Shown here: positions 8,323 to 17,972 of the stretch, piece after piece | Layout: each line of letters begins with the position of its first letter | How positions within the stretch are numbered: position 1 is the stretch's first letter | Origin: Gemmatimonadota bacterium | GTDB taxonomy: Bacteria > Gemmatimonadota > Gemmatimonadetes > Longimicrobiales > Gaopeijiaceae | Length of the DNA: 64,000 bases | Assembly: GCA_022826565.1 (NCBI GenBank) | Contig: JAJDUP010000035.1 | Coordinates: 360,498 to 424,497 of the forward strand | Direction of reading: 5' to 3' | Position numbers and translations under genes: made by a program | Notes under the pieces: generated by a model | Seen by the model: only the letters and a program-made list of their open reading frames with translations | What the model was told of the DNA's origin: nothing | The model's database searches: none

Positions 8323-10773
8323 TCAACTCACCGGCCGCACCCTCTTCTTCAGCACGAACAGCCCCTCCTGCATGCTCGTCACGATCACCGTGCCGCTCTC
8401 GAAATACGGGTAGTTGCTCCACGCGCCGCCGAACCCCGGGCCCTCCTTGTACGGCGCCGTGTCGAAGTAGCCGACCTCGCGCGGGTTCTCGGGGTCGGAG
8501 ATGTCGAGGATGTGCAGGCCGTAGAGATAGTTGGCCTGGAACATCAGGTCGTCGCGGATATAGAGGTTGTGCGCGCTCGCGGGCATGGAGCCCATGAACT
8601 CCCGGACCAGCACGGGGTCCTCGATATCGCTGACGTCCCAAATCAGCGTGCGCGTGGTCTCCGCGTTGCCCGCGATCACGTCGGCCTCGTCGTCCTGGTA
8701 GAAGTAGCGGTGGTCGGCGGTGAGCCAGCCCTGGTGTATGTAGGCGGGGTTCGGTGAAGACGGATTCGCCACGACCACCGGGTTGTCCTTGTCGGTGACG
8801 TCCTGGATCTGGAAGTTGCGGCCGTTCGAGTTGAAGCACAGTTCGCGGCCCTGGTAGTTCTCGTCGGGGCCGCGGTAGATGACGCACTGGGTGTCGTGGG
8901 TGCCGCCGGTGGGGGCGCAGCCGACGAACTCGGGATTGGCGGGATCGTCGATGTTGATCATGTGGAGGCCGCCGCCGCAGGTGTCGCCCGCGCCGCCGCC
9001 TCCGATCGTGTAGGCGATCCCTGTCTCCTCGTTGATCGCGATGTTGTGCGAGCTGCCGATGCGGGTGTAGTGCACGTCCGGCTCGAAAAGCGCGGGCATT
9101 TCCTCGACGGAGATGTCGCGCAGGCGTCTGAGGTCGAAGACCTGCATGCCGTGCTCGCCCGCCCCGTCGGCGACGATGAAAGCGTGGTCCTTGTACGTCT
9201 TGATGTCGCGCCAGAGCTGGGACGGCGGGGTGCCCCAGGGCTTGGGCAGGTCGCCGACCAGCATGGGGTTGGTGGGATCGGTGATGTCGACGAAGGAGGT
9301 GCCGTCGTTGCGTCCCACCAGGGCGTATTCGCGCCCGGTCATCGGGTCGGTCCAGCCCCAGTTGTCGTTGGCGCGGACGCCCCGGGCGCGGTCGTCGGCG
9401 CGGAGAAGCGAGGGCGGCACGTACGCCAGCAGCTCGACCTCGTCGCAGTCGAAGGGGCCGACCTTGCCTTCGACGCAACGGCGCTCCTCGCCCACCAGGG
9501 CCCCGAGCATGTCGGGGGCGCTGACGAGCATCTCGCCGTCGCCCCAACCGCCGCTGCCGCGCTCGAAGACGTGGACCGAGCCGGCCTGGTGGTGCATCCC
9601 GGGGGACCCGACGGCGACCAGGCCCGCGTCGGCGACGACCAGGCCGCCGAACCGGTCGCTCTCGACCGTCTCTTCCTGGGGGAGCTGGAGGCGGCGCGGC
9701 TCGTCCGGCAGCGACCCGCCGCCGTCGGCCTCGTACACGAAGACCGAGCCGAGTTCGTAGCCGCGCGTGGTGGGGGCGCCGACCCACACGTCGTCGCCTG
9801 CGAAGGCCACGGCCTCGCCGAAGCGGTCGCCGCTCTCGCCGGCCGAGAAGGTCAGCCGTCCGTCGGCGGGGACCCATCGGGTGAGGTCGGCATCCCATGA
9901 ATGCGCGTAAACGGCGCCGCGGCTGTCGTCCGTTCCCGGCGCCCCGATCAGGACCCTGTCCCCGGAAGCCGCGAGGGCAGACCCGAAGTTGGCGTTCGAT
10001 TCGGCGGCCGATTCGAGGACGCCGCCCTCCTCCCAACCCCCATCCACCATGCGGTAGTGATGGACGCGGCCCGCGCGCTCGCCATCGTCGCCGCCGGCGT
10101 TCCACTGGGGAGCGCCGATCAGGGCACCGTTGGCGGTGAACAGGATCGCCGCGCCGAAGCGGTCTCCCTCCGCCCCGTCTGCGGGTTGAAGCTGGCCGCG
10201 CCGGGTCCACTGGCCGTCGTCGCCGCGCTGATAGGTGTAGACGGCGCCCTGCGGCACGGCCTCTTCCTCGCCGCCTTGCCGGCGGGGCGCGGGGGCGGCT
10301 CCGGGTGCGCCCACGAAGAGCCAGTCGTCGTGAGCGGCGATGGACAGGCCGAAGTCGTTACCGCAGTAGCCGTCGTAGCGGCAGGTCGGGGACGCGCCGG
10401 CGATATCGTCGCCCTCGATCGTGCCGGTGGCCTGCCACGCGCCGCCGCCCGTGCGCTCGAAGATGTGGATCGGGCCGCCGCGCTGGCCGATGAAGAGGGT
10501 GTTGCCCGTCCTGGCGAGCATGGTGCCGAATCCGTCGGCGCGCTCGGAGTCGGGGGCGCGGAGCACGTTGGACTCGCGCCATTCGCCCCCGGCGTTGCGG
10601 TAGATGTACACCGATCCGGGGCGGAAGCTGGTCGTGGGCTCGGCGATGAGGAGTTCGCCGGCGTCGATGATCACCGAATTGCCGAAGGCGCCGGACTGCG
10701 CCGATAGCGGTGGTGCGGCCCAGGTCAGGGCAGCGAGAGAGGCGAGGAGGGCGATGGTCGGCTTGCGAATCAT
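8323..10773 (-). CDS. FG-GAP / LVIVD (choice-of-anchor B) secreted protein
   Basis: An 816-residue exported protein of unknown function. The start is the ATG at 10773, giving MIRKPTIALLASLAALTW...LSAQ, a clear signal peptide; upstream codons in this frame are antisense noise. Residues of about 30-410 hold FG-GAP-type repeats (NFGSALAASGDRVLIGAP, DRFGEAVAFAGDDVWVGAP), a seven-bladed propeller pattern like that of integrin alpha chains. The second half holds LVIVD repeats (SFVDITDPTNPMLVGDLP, HILDISDPENPREVGYF) typical of choice-of-anchor B proteins. It is the last gene of a minus-strand run with the hydrolase and the TolB-amidohydrolase. Confidence 0.85.
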   Translation of the reverse strand: MIRKPTIALLASLAALTWAAPPLSAQSGAFGNSVIIDAGELLIAEPTTSFRPGSVYIYRNAGGEWRESNVLRAPDSERADGFGTMLARTGNTLFIGQRGGPIHIFERTGGGAWQATGTIEGDDIAGASPTCRYDGYCGNDFGLSIAAHDDWLFVGAPGAAPAPRRQGGEEEAVPQGAVYTYQRGDDGQWTRRGQLQPADGAEGDRFGAAILFTANGALIGAPQWNAGGDDGERAGRVHHYRMVDGGWEEGGVLESAAESNANFGSALAASGDRVLIGAPGTDDSRGAVYAHSWDADLTRWVPADGRLTFSAGESGDRFGEAVAFAGDDVWVGAPTTRGYELGSVFVYEADGGGSLPDEPRRLQLPQEETVESDRFGGLVVADAGLVAVGSPGMHHQAGSVHVFERGSGGWGDGEMLVSAPDMLGALVGEERRCVEGKVGPFDCDEVELLAYVPPSLLRADDRARGVRANDNWGWTDPMTGREYALVGRNDGTSFVDITDPTNPMLVGDLPKPWGTPPSQLWRDIKTYKDHAFIVADGAGEHGMQVFDLRRLRDISVEEMPALFEPDVHYTRIGSSHNIAINEETGIAYTIGGGGAGDTCGGGLHMINIDDPANPEFVGCAPTGGTHDTQCVIYRGPDENYQGRELCFNSNGRNFQIQDVTDKDNPVVVANPSSPNPAYIHQGWLTADHRYFYQDDEADVIAGNAETTRTLIWDVSDIEDPVLVREFMGSMPASAHNLYIRDDLMFQANYLYGLHILDISDPENPREVGYFDTAPYKEGPGFGGAWSNYPYFESGTVIVTSMQEGLFVLKKRVRPVS

Positions 10774-10819
10774 GGTGCGGTTCCGTTCTGGCGTGGTCGT
10801 GCGGTCTCGGTGGAAGGGG

Positions 10820-11770
10820 TCAGCGGGCGAGGATTTCGGCGGCGCGCGGGGCCATGAGCGCGTTGCTGTGGCCGGCGCCGGGGACGGTGTCGAGGGCCCA
10901 GCCGAAGGGGACGCCAAGGGATTCGGCGGCAGACTGGGCGGCTGTGTAGAAGGTATGGCCGCGGGTGAAACGGTGCGGGCCCTGAAGCATGGCCTCGGGG
11001 GTGCGGCGGAGGTTGCTCGAGGTGGTGATGGTGTCGGCATCTCCGAGCAGGACGGTGACGGGGAGCTGCAGGAGGGCCGCGAGCCCGGCGACTTCGAAAC
11101 CCGAGCCGCCCAGGCCGTAGGGCCACGCGGTGCCATCGTCGGGCATGGTGTACCAGCCGGCGTTGGCGGCGACGGCCCGGTCGATGGGGGCGTCGGAGCG
11201 GGTCATCAGCAGCCGGTGAACGAACTGGCTGCCGGCGGAGTGGCCGAAGATGCGGAAGGTCGTGCGGGTGCTGCCGGTGGCGGTGCGGACGGCGTCGAAG
11301 AGGTGTTCGATGGCGGTGAAGGTCCAGGTGGATTCGGGATTGCGGGCGCCGCCGGAGGCGTCCGGCGCGTCCGCGTCCGGGAAGACGTTGCCGAGGTTGT
11401 ACCACTGGTTGCCCGGGTAGCTGTCGGTATCGAAGACGGGGACGAGCAGGAGGAAGCCGTGGGCGGCGGCGTGGGGCTCCCAGTCGTTGAAGTAGCGCTC
11501 GCCCGCCCTCGAGTTGCCGTGCATGACAACGACGATGGGCGTCTCGGGGCTGTGGCCCTCGGGCATGTGGTAGCGGACGGTGAACGGGCGGTCGGCGTTG
11601 CCGAGGGCGTCGTGGAAGGTGAACTGGCCGGAGCCGGGGTGGAGAGACAACGTGCCCGGCGCGGCTTCGCTCGCCGAATCCGGGTCGCCACCATCACTCT
11701 CACCGCACCCGCCGCAGGCCACCGCCAGGATCGTTGCTGCCAGCAGTGCTCCGCTTCGCCGCTCCTTCAT
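10820..11770 (-). CDS. Alpha/beta-hydrolase lipoprotein (PHB-depolymerase/esterase-like)
   Basis: A 316-residue protein starting at ATG 11770, behind a strong GGAGAAGG ribosome site. The lipobox LAVAC is at residues 14-18 (C18). PIVVVMHGNSRAGERY is the oxyanion-side HG motif, FGHSAGSQFV is the nucleophile elbow (GHSAG), LLGDADTITTS suits the acidic residue, and VPGAGHSNAL the catalytic His. The layout fits feruloyl-esterase/PHB-depolymerase-type or peptidase-like serine hydrolases. It is 46 bp upstream of the LVIVD gene and 76 bp downstream of the TolB-amidohydrolase, probably one transcript. Substrate unknown. Confidence 0.85.
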   Translation of the reverse strand: MKERRSGALLAATILAVACGGCGESDGGDPDSASEAAPGTLSLHPGSGQFTFHDALGNADRPFTVRYHMPEGHSPETPIVVVMHGNSRAGERYFNDWEPHAAAHGFLLLVPVFDTDSYPGNQWYNLGNVFPDADAPDASGGARNPESTWTFTAIEHLFDAVRTATGSTRTTFRIFGHSAGSQFVHRLLMTRSDAPIDRAVAANAGWYTMPDDGTAWPYGLGGSGFEVAGLAALLQLPVTVLLGDADTITTSSNLRRTPEAMLQGPHRFTRGHTFYTAAQSAAESLGVPFGWALDTVPGAGHSNALMAPRAAEILAR

Positions 11771-11846
11771 CCACCTTCTCCTCGGTTGGTCTTGTACCCG
11801 CTCGGGTGGCGCCTGTGCTCGCTCGGTTGGGTGCGCATGGGTCACG

Positions 11847-14800
11847 CTAACGATTCACCGGCCGGGGTCCGGACCGCCAGACCTCCTCGTGGATCCACGG
11901 GCGGGCGCCGTATGCGCGCGCATTCGGCCAGATCTCGTCGAGGGTCGTTCCTTCGTAGAGGATGCCGCCCTTCATGACGTACTGGATGTCGGTCGTGTTG
12001 CGGATGTTGTCGAGGGGGTTGGAGTTGAGGATCATGAGGTCGGCGAGCTTGCCTTCGGTGAGGGTGCCCAGGTCTTCCGAGGTGCCGAGGAAGTACGCGC
12101 CTTCGACGCTGGCCAGTTCCAGGGCGCCCATCGGACCCATCGCCGATTCCGCGATCCAGACCTCCCAGTGGGACGCCAGGCCGTGCTGCTGCCCGTGCGC
12201 CCCGATCGCGCCGTGGGCCCCTTCCTCCATCCAGTCGGCCAGAATCTGGGCGAGCATCGGGTAGCTGTAGTCGGTGAAGGGACGCTGGAAGACGCGGCGG
12301 GCGTGCGGCACGAGCTGCTTCCACGGCATCCACAGGCGGAGTTTTTCGTCGCGCCAGACTTCGGTTTCGTGGAAGAACCACTCGTCGTTCCAGGGGCCCG
12401 GACCGCCGACCACGAAGGTGGGCGAGTAGACGGTTTCGGCGCGGCCGAAGAAGCGGGCTGCGTCGGAGTACATCGGGACGTAGCTGATCGGGTGCTCCCA
12501 GGCGGTCTGGCCGTCCATGATCATGCCCATGTTGAACGCCAGGTCGCTGCCCTCGGAGGTGACCATCAGGCCTCGCCTGCGCGCGATGTCCGACACCCAC
12601 TGGCGCTGGTCGCGGCGGGGCTGCAGATACTGCTTGAGCGAAACCGCACCCCACGACTGAAGGCGCGCGATGTTGTCTTCGGCGACCTCGTAGGTGGTGA
12701 GTTCGTTCTGGCGGACGGCGTCACCGCGGTAGAGGGGGTCGCCGGTGGTGTAGGTGCGGGGGCCGACCAGGATGCCGGCTTCGATCATCTGCGCGGCCGG
12801 GAAGACGTCCTGCGACCACTGCGAGTTGTCTAGGTTGCTGGTAACGCCGTAGGCGAGCGCGACCGCCATCTCGAAGGCGTTCGGCGGGATGATGCCGCGG
12901 TACTCGCGGAAGAAGTGAGAGTGCATATCGATGAAGCCGGGGATCAGCGTCTTGCCGGTGCCGTCGACGGTGTGGTCGGCGCCGGATGCGTCGCATTCGC
13001 CGGCCGTGCCCACGCAGGTGATGCGGCCGTCGGTGGCGACGAGAGTGCCGTTTTCGACGACCTGGCGGTTCTCGAGCGTGACAATGCGGGCGCCGGTGAT
13101 GGCGACGGTGCCCATGCCGAGCGAGCCACGCGGGACCTGGAGCGCGATCCTGAACGTGTCCGTGGTCTCGGCCGCAACATCGTGCGTGTAGTAGTTCGCG
13201 GCACTCCCGAACTCGACCGTGTTGGCGTCGCGCCAGCCGGGGAAGATCCCTCCCCGCCGGCTGAGCTGCCGCACCGGGAGCTTGCCGTTTTTCTTGGCGA
13301 CCGCAACGGCGCCGCCGATCCCCGCCGCGCCGCCCGGGACCGGGACCAGGTAGGCGTTGTCGCCTTCGTTGAACGCGGCGTGGCGGCCGTCGGGCGAGAT
13401 CATGACCTCGTCGGCAAAGGGAAGCACGAGGTGGATCTGCGGGTCGCTGCCGTCGCGCGCAACGGAGCGCAACCGGGTGGAGTCGCCCATCGTGCGGTAG
13501 TAGATGCGGCCCTCGGGACCGAATGACCCACGCACGAACTGGGTACGGGTGGGTAGCGTGTTGCCGGGTACGCGGACAACGCGCTGGCCCGCGGACCCCA
13601 TGCCCGCTTCGTCGCCCGTTTCGGCGCCGCCGCCCGGTCCCGCCGCCGGGAAGAGTACCAGGTCGTACCACGGGTTGTGCGCCACCGAGCGGTACCGGAA
13701 CGTGGCGCCCGACCCCCGCGTTGCCAGGATCTCGGTGCCGTCCGGGCTCCACTGGGTGTGGGCGTACTCGCCGGACTCGGCGCTGACCTGCCGGGGGCTG
13801 CCCCCATCGACGCTGATGGTCATCACGTGGCCGGTCGCGTTCTCGTCGACGGTTGTGTAGGCGATCGACCGGCTGTCCGGCGACCAGGACGGCGAGTACT
13901 CGAAGCGCTTTTCGGCGTCGGAAGTGAGGCGCCGTGGCGTGCCGTCGGGCAGGTCCATCACCCAAACGCGGCCGGCGGCGGTGAAGGCGAGCCGCTCGCC
14001 ATCGGGCGAGCCTGTCGTCCAGCGTGTGAAGTTGATGCGGACGGGACCGTCGTCGATGCGGAAGGCCTGGTACGCCTGCTCCGAGATGACTCTGTGGACC
14101 CGCGCGGTGAAGGGGATGGTGGACACCTCGCCGCTGGCCACATGCAGTCGCCTCAGCTTGCCTCCCTGCGCGATCACGATGGACGCCCCGTCTGGCGCCC
14201 ACGCGTAGCCGGGCAACATGCGGATCGTCTTCATCCCCTCGGTCATGTCCTGCGAAATCGGGTCCATGGCAATCCGCTCGGCACCCGTTTCCAGATCGCG
14301 CACCCATAGCGCCGTACTGGGACCGAATTCGTGCCCCTTCCACTCGATCGTCGCGTCCGGGAGGCGGCGCGCAAAGGCGACATGGCGGCCGTCCGGCGAA
14401 ATCTCACCCGCGAATCCGCCCCCGCCCGAGAGCCGGTACTGACGCGACGGCACGCCGCTCGTGATCTTGAGGACCTCGCCCGTCTTCAGGTCCCTGCGGC
14501 GCAGGTTCATGGTGCCCTGCAGCGCGTCGCGCACAAGTGCGCCGTCCACCGGTTCGGCAAAGATGTCGTCGTCCACCGCCCACGGCACGGTCTGCCCGGG
14601 AGTTCGCACATGGTAGTACAGGAAGCGCCCGTCCTCCGAAACGGACGGCCACGACGCGGATCCGTCGTCGCTGGACACCACCTCGATCCCCGTGCCTCCG
14701 TCCTGGTGGTACATCCAGATGCCGCCTCCCTGCGCGACCAGGATGTACTCGCCGTCGGCCGTCCACTCGGGCATGGTGACCCGCGTGTCCATGCTGGACT

Positions 14801-15263
14801 GTACCTGGCGCGGGTTCGACCCGTCCGCGTCCATCACCCAGAGGTTGGTCTGGCCGCCCCGGTCCGATATGAACGCGATCCGCGTCCCGTCGGGAGAGTA
14901 CTTCGGGTGGTAGTTGACCGCGACGCCGCTCTCCTGCGTGAGGCTCTGGGCCCGGCCGCCCTCCGCGGGGACGCGGTAGACGTGCGCCAGGAGGTCGAAG
15001 ACGATCCAGCGACCGTCGGGTGACATGTCGACCGACATCCACGTCCCCTCGTCGGTCTCGAAGTCGATCTCGCGGACCTCGCCCCGGGCAAGCGTGACGT
15101 CCCAGTCGGGGTCGTCGGTGCCAGCCGTGCCGGCCGCGTCCTGCGCGAGGGTGGGGGTGGGAAGGGCGGTGGTGGCGATCCCGGCCGCGAGGAGGAGCGG
15201 GAGTGCGTTGAGGGCGCACCGGGCGAGGGGGGCGAAGGGTGCACGGGCGGGGACGCGTAACAT
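11847..15263 (-). CDS. TolB-propeller plus amidohydrolase fusion protein
   Basis: A 1,138-residue exported protein. The start is ATG 15263 with GGAGG 7 bases upstream; a signal peptide ends at TPTLAQ. Residues 40 to about 690 are PD40/TolB-like blades (SPDGRWIVFDLLAHVYRVPAEG, SPDGTRIAFISDRGGQTNLW, SPDSRSIAYTTVDENATG). From about residue 730 an amidohydrolase domain follows, with GKTLIPGFIDMHSHFF (HxH metal site) and C-terminal LTEGKLADLMILNSNPL, standard for imidazolonepropionase/prolidase-like enzymes. Such fusions are common in this kind of bacterium. It probably hydrolyses a peptide or cyclic amide outside the cytoplasm; the substrate is not readable. Confidence 0.9.
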   Translation of the reverse strand: MLRVPARAPFAPLARCALNALPLLLAAGIATTALPTPTLAQDAAGTAGTDDPDWDVTLARGEVREIDFETDEGTWMSVDMSPDGRWIVFDLLAHVYRVPAEGGRAQSLTQESGVAVNYHPKYSPDGTRIAFISDRGGQTNLWVMDADGSNPRQVQSSMDTRVTMPEWTADGEYILVAQGGGIWMYHQDGGTGIEVVSSDDGSASWPSVSEDGRFLYYHVRTPGQTVPWAVDDDIFAEPVDGALVRDALQGTMNLRRRDLKTGEVLKITSGVPSRQYRLSGGGGFAGEISPDGRHVAFARRLPDATIEWKGHEFGPSTALWVRDLETGAERIAMDPISQDMTEGMKTIRMLPGYAWAPDGASIVIAQGGKLRRLHVASGEVSTIPFTARVHRVISEQAYQAFRIDDGPVRINFTRWTTGSPDGERLAFTAAGRVWVMDLPDGTPRRLTSDAEKRFEYSPSWSPDSRSIAYTTVDENATGHVMTISVDGGSPRQVSAESGEYAHTQWSPDGTEILATRGSGATFRYRSVAHNPWYDLVLFPAAGPGGGAETGDEAGMGSAGQRVVRVPGNTLPTRTQFVRGSFGPEGRIYYRTMGDSTRLRSVARDGSDPQIHLVLPFADEVMISPDGRHAAFNEGDNAYLVPVPGGAAGIGGAVAVAKKNGKLPVRQLSRRGGIFPGWRDANTVEFGSAANYYTHDVAAETTDTFRIALQVPRGSLGMGTVAITGARIVTLENRQVVENGTLVATDGRITCVGTAGECDASGADHTVDGTGKTLIPGFIDMHSHFFREYRGIIPPNAFEMAVALAYGVTSNLDNSQWSQDVFPAAQMIEAGILVGPRTYTTGDPLYRGDAVRQNELTTYEVAEDNIARLQSWGAVSLKQYLQPRRDQRQWVSDIARRRGLMVTSEGSDLAFNMGMIMDGQTAWEHPISYVPMYSDAARFFGRAETVYSPTFVVGGPGPWNDEWFFHETEVWRDEKLRLWMPWKQLVPHARRVFQRPFTDYSYPMLAQILADWMEEGAHGAIGAHGQQHGLASHWEVWIAESAMGPMGALELASVEGAYFLGTSEDLGTLTEGKLADLMILNSNPLDNIRNTTDIQYVMKGGILYEGTTLDEIWPNARAYGARPWIHEEVWRSGPRPVNR

Positions 15264-15344
15264 GGGTGCCTCCGGGACAGGGTCGGAGCTGTGGGACACC
15301 CGGTCAGAATAGGGAACGGCGGCGCGGTGGGCCACCGGAGGAAA

Positions 15345-15417
15345 CTCCCGCGGCAGGACTCGAACCTGCGACCCGACGGTTAACAGCCGTCTGCTCTACC
15401 AGCTGAGCTACGCGGGA
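15345..15417 (-). tRNA. tRNA-Asn (GTT)
   Basis: A 73-nt cloverleaf on the minus strand. The acceptor stem TCCCGCG (15417-15411) pairs with CGCGGGA (15352-15346), with discriminator G at 15345. The D arm (GCTCAGCTGGTAGAGC), the anticodon loop CTGTTAA with anticodon GTT, and the T arm GGTTCGAGTCC are all present. CCA is not encoded. The gene looks intact and no integration event is seen beside it. Confidence 0.96.
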
Positions 15418-15509
15418 TTGAATTTGGGGCCACGAAAGATTGTCCTCGGCAACGTTCGAGTCAATGACCGTGCGTCCGCAGGCGCCCTGGCCGCAGGCAG
15501 ACCGGGCTT

Positions 15510-16550
15510 CTACACGTTGAACCGGACCAGCATCATGTCGCCGTCGGACACGATGTACTCCTTGCCCTCCACCCTCATCAGGCCGGCATCCTTCACCGTC
15601 GCCTCCGACCCGTACTCCGCGAACACCTCGAACGGGATGATCTCGGCGCGTATGAAGCCGCGTTCCATGTCGCTGTGCACCCGCCCGGCCGCAGTTCGGG
15701 CCACCGTCCCGCGCCGGATGGTCCACGCGTGTACTTCCTCGGGACCGACCGTGAAGAACGAGATCAGGTCCATCATCTCGTAGGTCGCACGGATGAACCG
15801 CGCCAACGTAGGTTCGGCGAGCCCCATGTCCTCCAGGAACTCGGCCTGGTCCTCGGGATCCAGGGATGCGATTTCGGCTTCGACCCGGGCCGAAAGAACC
15901 ATCGCCGCGCCGCCCATTGTCCTGAGTTCTTCTGCCAGGGCCGCGTCGAGCGGCTCGGCGGCGGCTTCCTCCTCCACATTCACCGCGGCCAGCAGCGGCA
16001 GGTCACTGAGGAGTCCATAGCCTTTCAGAAACCGGCGATCCAATTGCGTCCGCGGCACCAGGCGGAGGGGACGCCCGTCCTCCAGCACTGTGGTCATCGT
16101 CTCGAACGCGTCGATCTCCCGAACATCCGCCCGTTCCTTGCGGGCGCGGTCCAGCCGCCGCTCAACGACGCCGAGGTCCGCGAGCACGCACTCCGCGTGG
16201 AACGCCTGCAGGTCGCCCAGCGGGTCCGGCGCCGTCTCCAATGCCGGGTTGACGAAGTCGCGCAGCACCAGGCAGAGCGCTTCCCGGTCCCGAATCTGCT
16301 GCAGCGCCGCCGGCGACAGGACCTGGGACCGGGCGCCGTATTCGCCCGGCACGTCGCGCAGGTTGATCGTGGCGTACACGGTCTTCTTCGGCTTGTACAC
16401 CCGCGAGAGGAGATCGACGCGCGGATCGGGGACCCGAACGGTGCCCACACGGACCTCGCCACCGTACCCCACGGGCACGTCCAGACCCGTCATGGCATTG
16501 AACAGGGTGGTCTTGCCGGACCCCGCGAAACCCGCGACGACGAACTTCAT
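15510..16550 (-). CDS. YchF/Obg-related P-loop NTPase (DUF933 domain)
   Basis: A 346-residue cytoplasmic protein from ATG 16550. The G domain is similar to YchF: P-loop GFAGSGKTTLF, switch II RDVPGEYGARSQ, and NVEE in place of NKxD, which in YchF goes with ATP rather than GTP preference. The C-terminus (MMDLISFFTVGPEEVHAW; AGRVHSDMERGFIRAEI) is the TGS/DUF933 domain of YchF. The P-loop differs from the usual YchF GLPNVGKSTLF, so this is probably a divergent paralogue rather than YchF itself. The gene lies just upstream (same strand) of tRNA-Asn. A role in ribosome-linked or stress regulation is inferred only from the family. Confidence 0.85.
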   Translation of the reverse strand: MKFVVAGFAGSGKTTLFNAMTGLDVPVGYGGEVRVGTVRVPDPRVDLLSRVYKPKKTVYATINLRDVPGEYGARSQVLSPAALQQIRDREALCLVLRDFVNPALETAPDPLGDLQAFHAECVLADLGVVERRLDRARKERADVREIDAFETMTTVLEDGRPLRLVPRTQLDRRFLKGYGLLSDLPLLAAVNVEEEAAAEPLDAALAEELRTMGGAAMVLSARVEAEIASLDPEDQAEFLEDMGLAEPTLARFIRATYEMMDLISFFTVGPEEVHAWTIRRGTVARTAAGRVHSDMERGFIRAEIIPFEVFAEYGSEATVKDAGLMRVEGKEYIVSDGDMMLVRFNV

Positions 16551-16697
16551 GGGGACGTGGCGGCACCGGCGGCCGACCCCGCCCCGGAAGAGCGCCGGGA
16601 GCACCACCGGCGCGGCCGGGGAAGCATCGTGATGACCACCCCTGCAGACGCCGTCGCCGCGGCCGGACCGAAGCCCGGCCGCAGCGCGGCAAAGTTG

Positions 16698-17960
16698 TCA
16701 GCTTCCTCCGAGATTCGGATTCGACTCCCACTCGTCGATGCCGATTTCGAAGCATACGTCGCGGCCGGCAAGTGAGGGATCGTTGATTCTCCTGAGGTCG
16801 TTGAGGCGGTGGGCCTGCAGCCACAGTTCAGCCGAACGCTCGTACATCAGCTGGTCCATCACAGCCGATTGGCTCATGTCTCCCTCGTAGGGGTCGAGAG
16901 CGACGAATGCCCGCACCTCGTTGATGAGCGCGACCGCGCGTGCAACGCTCCCAATATTCAACTCGGCCTCCGCTTCGATCAAGCGTGCTTCCTGCCAGGT
17001 CGAAATGGGGATGGGTGAGTCCCGGAGCTTGTACTTCTCCTGCTCCACGTACTTTCGGGTCGGATCCGGCCCGGTTTCGTTGGGCCCGCGGTCGATGAAG
17101 GACGTTCTCGGGTCCGCGATGAAGCGAGGATCGTCGTAGAACGTCGGATGCACGCCCGCTTCACGCCTGGTAAGGGTGCGAGTCAGGCCGGCGACCGAGT
17201 TCTGTTCCCGCCCGCTGTTCTGGGAATAGATGGCGTCGAAGCGGAATCCGGCCGGGATCGCCGTCGCGTCAGCCAGCGCGCCCGCATGATCGCCCAGCAT
17301 GGACCGGGTGCGGGCTCGTCCCAACTGGGCCCGCATCGCCCAGTCAGGGGCTCCCGCCCCCGTCGCGCTCGACATCGCATCGCTAAAGTCCTGCTCGGCC
17401 AGCCGGTAGAACTCTGCGGGTGGCATTGCCGGCCCTCCGTTGAGAGTGCCTTCGCAGAAGTTGTCGGCGAGCATGACCTTGCCGAGTCCCCCATACATCC
17501 GCACCTGGGCCGGCTCGGATCTGGCCTCCGGGAAGCCCTCGGCGATCCGGCGAGCCGCGTCGTCCGCGACCCAGATCGACCGTGCCATCTGGTTGTAGAC
17601 GCCGTTTCCGTTTGAGAGCCGGTCCATGAGGCCGGTCTCCACCGATCGCCAGCTCGGGAACGAGCCGGTGTGGATCAGCTCAAAGGAAACGAGTCCCATG
17701 ATGTTGATCGCGTTGTCGTACATGTCGATCCAGTCTCCGGCCACTCCGTTTACCAGAGGATTCAGCGCCGCTTCCTGGTCGAGATCCTGCTCGAGGATGT
17801 CCTGCTCGTTCTGCACCTCGAACAGACCGTCGCACGCCGCCGTCGAGAGGAACAACGCTGCAAGCGCGAGCACACCGAGCCACGGCGAACGGTAGCCGGT
17901 GCCGCCGAAAACCCTGTTACCACTGGTCATTGTGTCTCTTCCTTTCTGATCGTTTGTCAT
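16698..17960 (-). CDS. SusD/RagB-type nutrient-binding lipoprotein
   Basis: A 420-residue outer-membrane lipoprotein partnering the SusC-type receptor directly upstream (12 bp gap). ATG 17960 has GGAGG five bases upstream; ATG 17930 also has a good site (GAAAGGAAGAG), so the start is uncertain. The lipobox is LSTAAC. TPR-like helical features include AQLGRARTRSMLGDHAGALADA and ARLIEAEAELNIGSVARAVALINEVR, and YERSAELWLQAHRLNDLRR near the end is the SusD C-terminal signature. It is shorter than many Bacteroidetes SusD proteins, as usual for Gemmatimonadota-type copies. It captures oligosaccharides or peptides at the surface. No glycosidase is adjacent to identify the ligand. Confidence 0.9.
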   Translation of the reverse strand: MTNDQKGRDTMTSGNRVFGGTGYRSPWLGVLALAALFLSTAACDGLFEVQNEQDILEQDLDQEAALNPLVNGVAGDWIDMYDNAINIMGLVSFELIHTGSFPSWRSVETGLMDRLSNGNGVYNQMARSIWVADDAARRIAEGFPEARSEPAQVRMYGGLGKVMLADNFCEGTLNGGPAMPPAEFYRLAEQDFSDAMSSATGAGAPDWAMRAQLGRARTRSMLGDHAGALADATAIPAGFRFDAIYSQNSGREQNSVAGLTRTLTRREAGVHPTFYDDPRFIADPRTSFIDRGPNETGPDPTRKYVEQEKYKLRDSPIPISTWQEARLIEAEAELNIGSVARAVALINEVRAFVALDPYEGDMSQSAVMDQLMYERSAELWLQAHRLNDLRRINDPSLAGRDVCFEIGIDEWESNPNLGGS

Positions 17961-17972
17961 GTCATCCTCCCG

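Noticed and set aside
10774..11136. Upstream extension of the LVIVD protein frame
   Set aside because: It lies inside the hydrolase gene in another frame. The signal peptide begins at 10773.
14331..15023. Small + strand frames opposite the TolB-amidohydrolase
   Set aside because: The composition is that of an antisense shadow and the minus-strand gene shows clear propeller and HxH motifs.
15345..15417. tRNA-Asn as the integration site of the conjugative element
   Set aside because: The tRNA is intact and 26 kb away from the inferred element boundary, with ordinary chromosomal genes between.
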